Positions 5,903 to 6,720 of a DNA stretch of 6,720 nucleotides are shown piece after piece. The notes under the pieces were generated by a model. That model was not told the DNA's origin, ran no database searches, and saw nothing but the letters and a program-made list of their open reading frames with translations. Source of the DNA: Chloroflexota bacterium (GTDB lineage: Bacteria; Chloroflexota; Limnocylindria; QHBO01); assembly GCA_013820865.1 (NCBI GenBank), contig JACDHU010000094.1, positions 1 through 6,720 of the forward strand, written 5' to 3'. The position numbers were made by a program, and so were the translations under genes. Numbering within the stretch: the first letter of the stretch is position 1; each line of letters opens with the position of its first letter.

Positions 5903-6720
5903 ATGCGCACCCTCGCCAGGGCCCTGGCGGATCGACCCGTTCTCGCCGGCGTCCTCGGTGCTCTCACCATCGCGTTCTCGGCAATCTTCGTCTCGCTCGC
6001 GGACGTGTCGCCCGCCACGGCGGCCATCTTCCGCAACCTGTATGCGCTCCCACTCCTCGGCGCCCTGGCCTGGTACGAGCGACGCCGATACGGGCCGCGC
6101 GCCGCGGGTCAGCAGCGGTGGGCGTGGATCGCCGGCGCCTTCTTCGCCGCCGATCTCGTGCTGTGGCACCACGCCATCGAGGAGGTCGGCGCCGGACTTG
6201 GCACCGTCCTCGGCAACACCCAGGTCGTGATCGTGCCGATCGCCGCCTGGCTGTTCCTCGGCGAGCGTCCGGGGTGGCGCGTCGCGGTCTCGGTGCCGGT
6301 CGTGCTCATCGGGGTCGTGCTCATCAGCGGTGTGGTCGGCGGTGATGCCTTCGGGCGTAATCCCGTGCTCGGTGTCATCTACGGGCTCGGCACCGGCGTT
6401 GCCTATGCGGGGTTCCTGCTCGTCCAGCGCCACGCCAACCGGGATCATCGTCGCCCCGCCGGCCCGCTCTTCGACGCCACGATGTCGGCGGCGGTCTTCT
6501 CGCTCCTCATCGGGCTGCCGCTCGGAGAGGTCGACCTGGTCCCGACATGGCCGGCACATGGCTGGCTACTGCTCCTGGGTCTGCTCGTCCAGGTCGGAGG
6601 CTGGCTGCTCATCAGCATCAGCCTGCCGCGGCTGCCGGCTGCGGTCACGTCCGTCGTGCTCACCATTCAGCCGGTCGGTTCGGTCCTGCTCGGGATCTGG
6701 ATCCTGGCGGAAGCGCCATC
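5903..6720 (+). CDS. EamA/DMT-family transporter (truncated at the right window edge)
   Basis: The frame is open from ATG5903 to the window end, giving 272 residues of a protein that in this family usually has about 280-310. It is very hydrophobic, with roughly nine to ten membrane segments visible, beginning near residue 13. Two EamA repeats can be seen. The first (about 14-143) ends in the motif AAWLFLGERPGW, preceded by GLGTVLGNTQVVIVPI. The second (about 155-272) ends in SVLLGIWILAEAP, preceded by PAAVTSVVLTIQPVGS. This duplicated pattern of a helix ending in L-(G/A)-E is typical of the 10-TMS drug/metabolite transporters, which export amino acids, metabolites or drugs. The substrate cannot be inferred. 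The gene is divergent from the regulator gene and appears to have its own leaderless promoter. Only the last few residues are missing. Confidence 0.9.
   Translation, partial: MRTLARALADRPVLAGVLGALTIAFSAIFVSLADVSPATAAIFRNLYALPLLGALAWYERRRYGPRAAGQQRWAWIAGAFFAADLVLWHHAIEEVGAGLGTVLGNTQVVIVPIAAWLFLGERPGWRVAVSVPVVLIGVVLISGVVGGDAFGRNPVLGVIYGLGTGVAYAGFLLVQRHANRDHRRPAGPLFDATMSAAVFSLLIGLPLGEVDLVPTWPAHGWLLLLGLLVQVGGWLLISISLPRLPAAVTSVVLTIQPVGSVLLGIWILAEAP

Noticed and set aside
5836..6036. Upstream extension of the regulator by 67 residues
   Set aside because: The extension is antisense to the EamA start, low in sequence sense and Arg/Ala-rich. Homologous cyclase domains begin close to the ATG at 5835.
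5663..6559. 298-residue minus-strand open frame opposite the EamA gene
   Set aside because: It is extremely rich in Asp, Glu, His and Arg, as expected from the antisense of hydrophobic codons, and it covers the divergent promoter region and a clear transporter gene.

Overview
The window is GC-rich (by eye about two thirds G+C) chromosomal DNA with strongly GC-biased third codon positions and almost no intergenic space. The gene families resemble those of high-GC soil or freshwater bacteria: a CHAD protein next to a MutT1-like Nudix/phosphatase fusion, an ABC-2 exporter, a giant cyclase-like/NB-ARC/TPR regulator and an EamA permease. Chloroflexota or Actinomycetota fit best. This assignment rests on gene style only, since there is no rRNA or other marker gene here.

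Layout. (1) Positions 1-1393, plus strand: the C-terminal part of a CHAD-domain protein runs off the left edge. It overlaps by four bases (TTGA) a complete gene for a Nudix hydrolase fused to a histidine-phosphatase-like domain, the architecture of mycobacterial MutT1. This looks like the end of a polyphosphate/nucleotide-pool operon. (2) Positions 1437-3166, plus strand: a two-gene ABC-2 exporter, with ATPase and permease overlapping by ATGA. (3) Positions 3172-5835, minus strand: one 887-residue multidomain regulator, convergent with the permease and separated from it by five bases. (4) Positions 5836-5902: a short divergent promoter region. (5) Position 5903 to the right edge, plus strand: an EamA/DMT-family permease cut by the window end.

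Working together. CHAD plus Nudix/phosphatase suggests handling of polyphosphate and oxidised or dinucleoside-polyphosphate nucleotides. The exporter pair is a self-contained transport unit with unknown substrate. The cyclase-like/NB-ARC/TPR protein is a signal-integrating ATPase whose cyclase domain lacks some canonical substrate-binding residues, so it may bind rather than make a nucleotide. It has no recognisable DNA-binding domain. Nothing directly ties it to its neighbours.

Regulation. Two genes (ABC ATPase and EamA) have a TANNNT -10-like hexamer 6-8 nt before the ATG and no Shine-Dalgarno sequence, which suggests leaderless transcripts. The internal permease gene instead has a GGAGG ribosome-binding site. 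I saw no mobile element, CRISPR array, tRNA or rRNA, and no strong sign of a wholly new system. The points most worth a second look are the Gln in place of the second catalytic His in the phosphatase domain, the altered cyclase active site, and the leaderless pattern.
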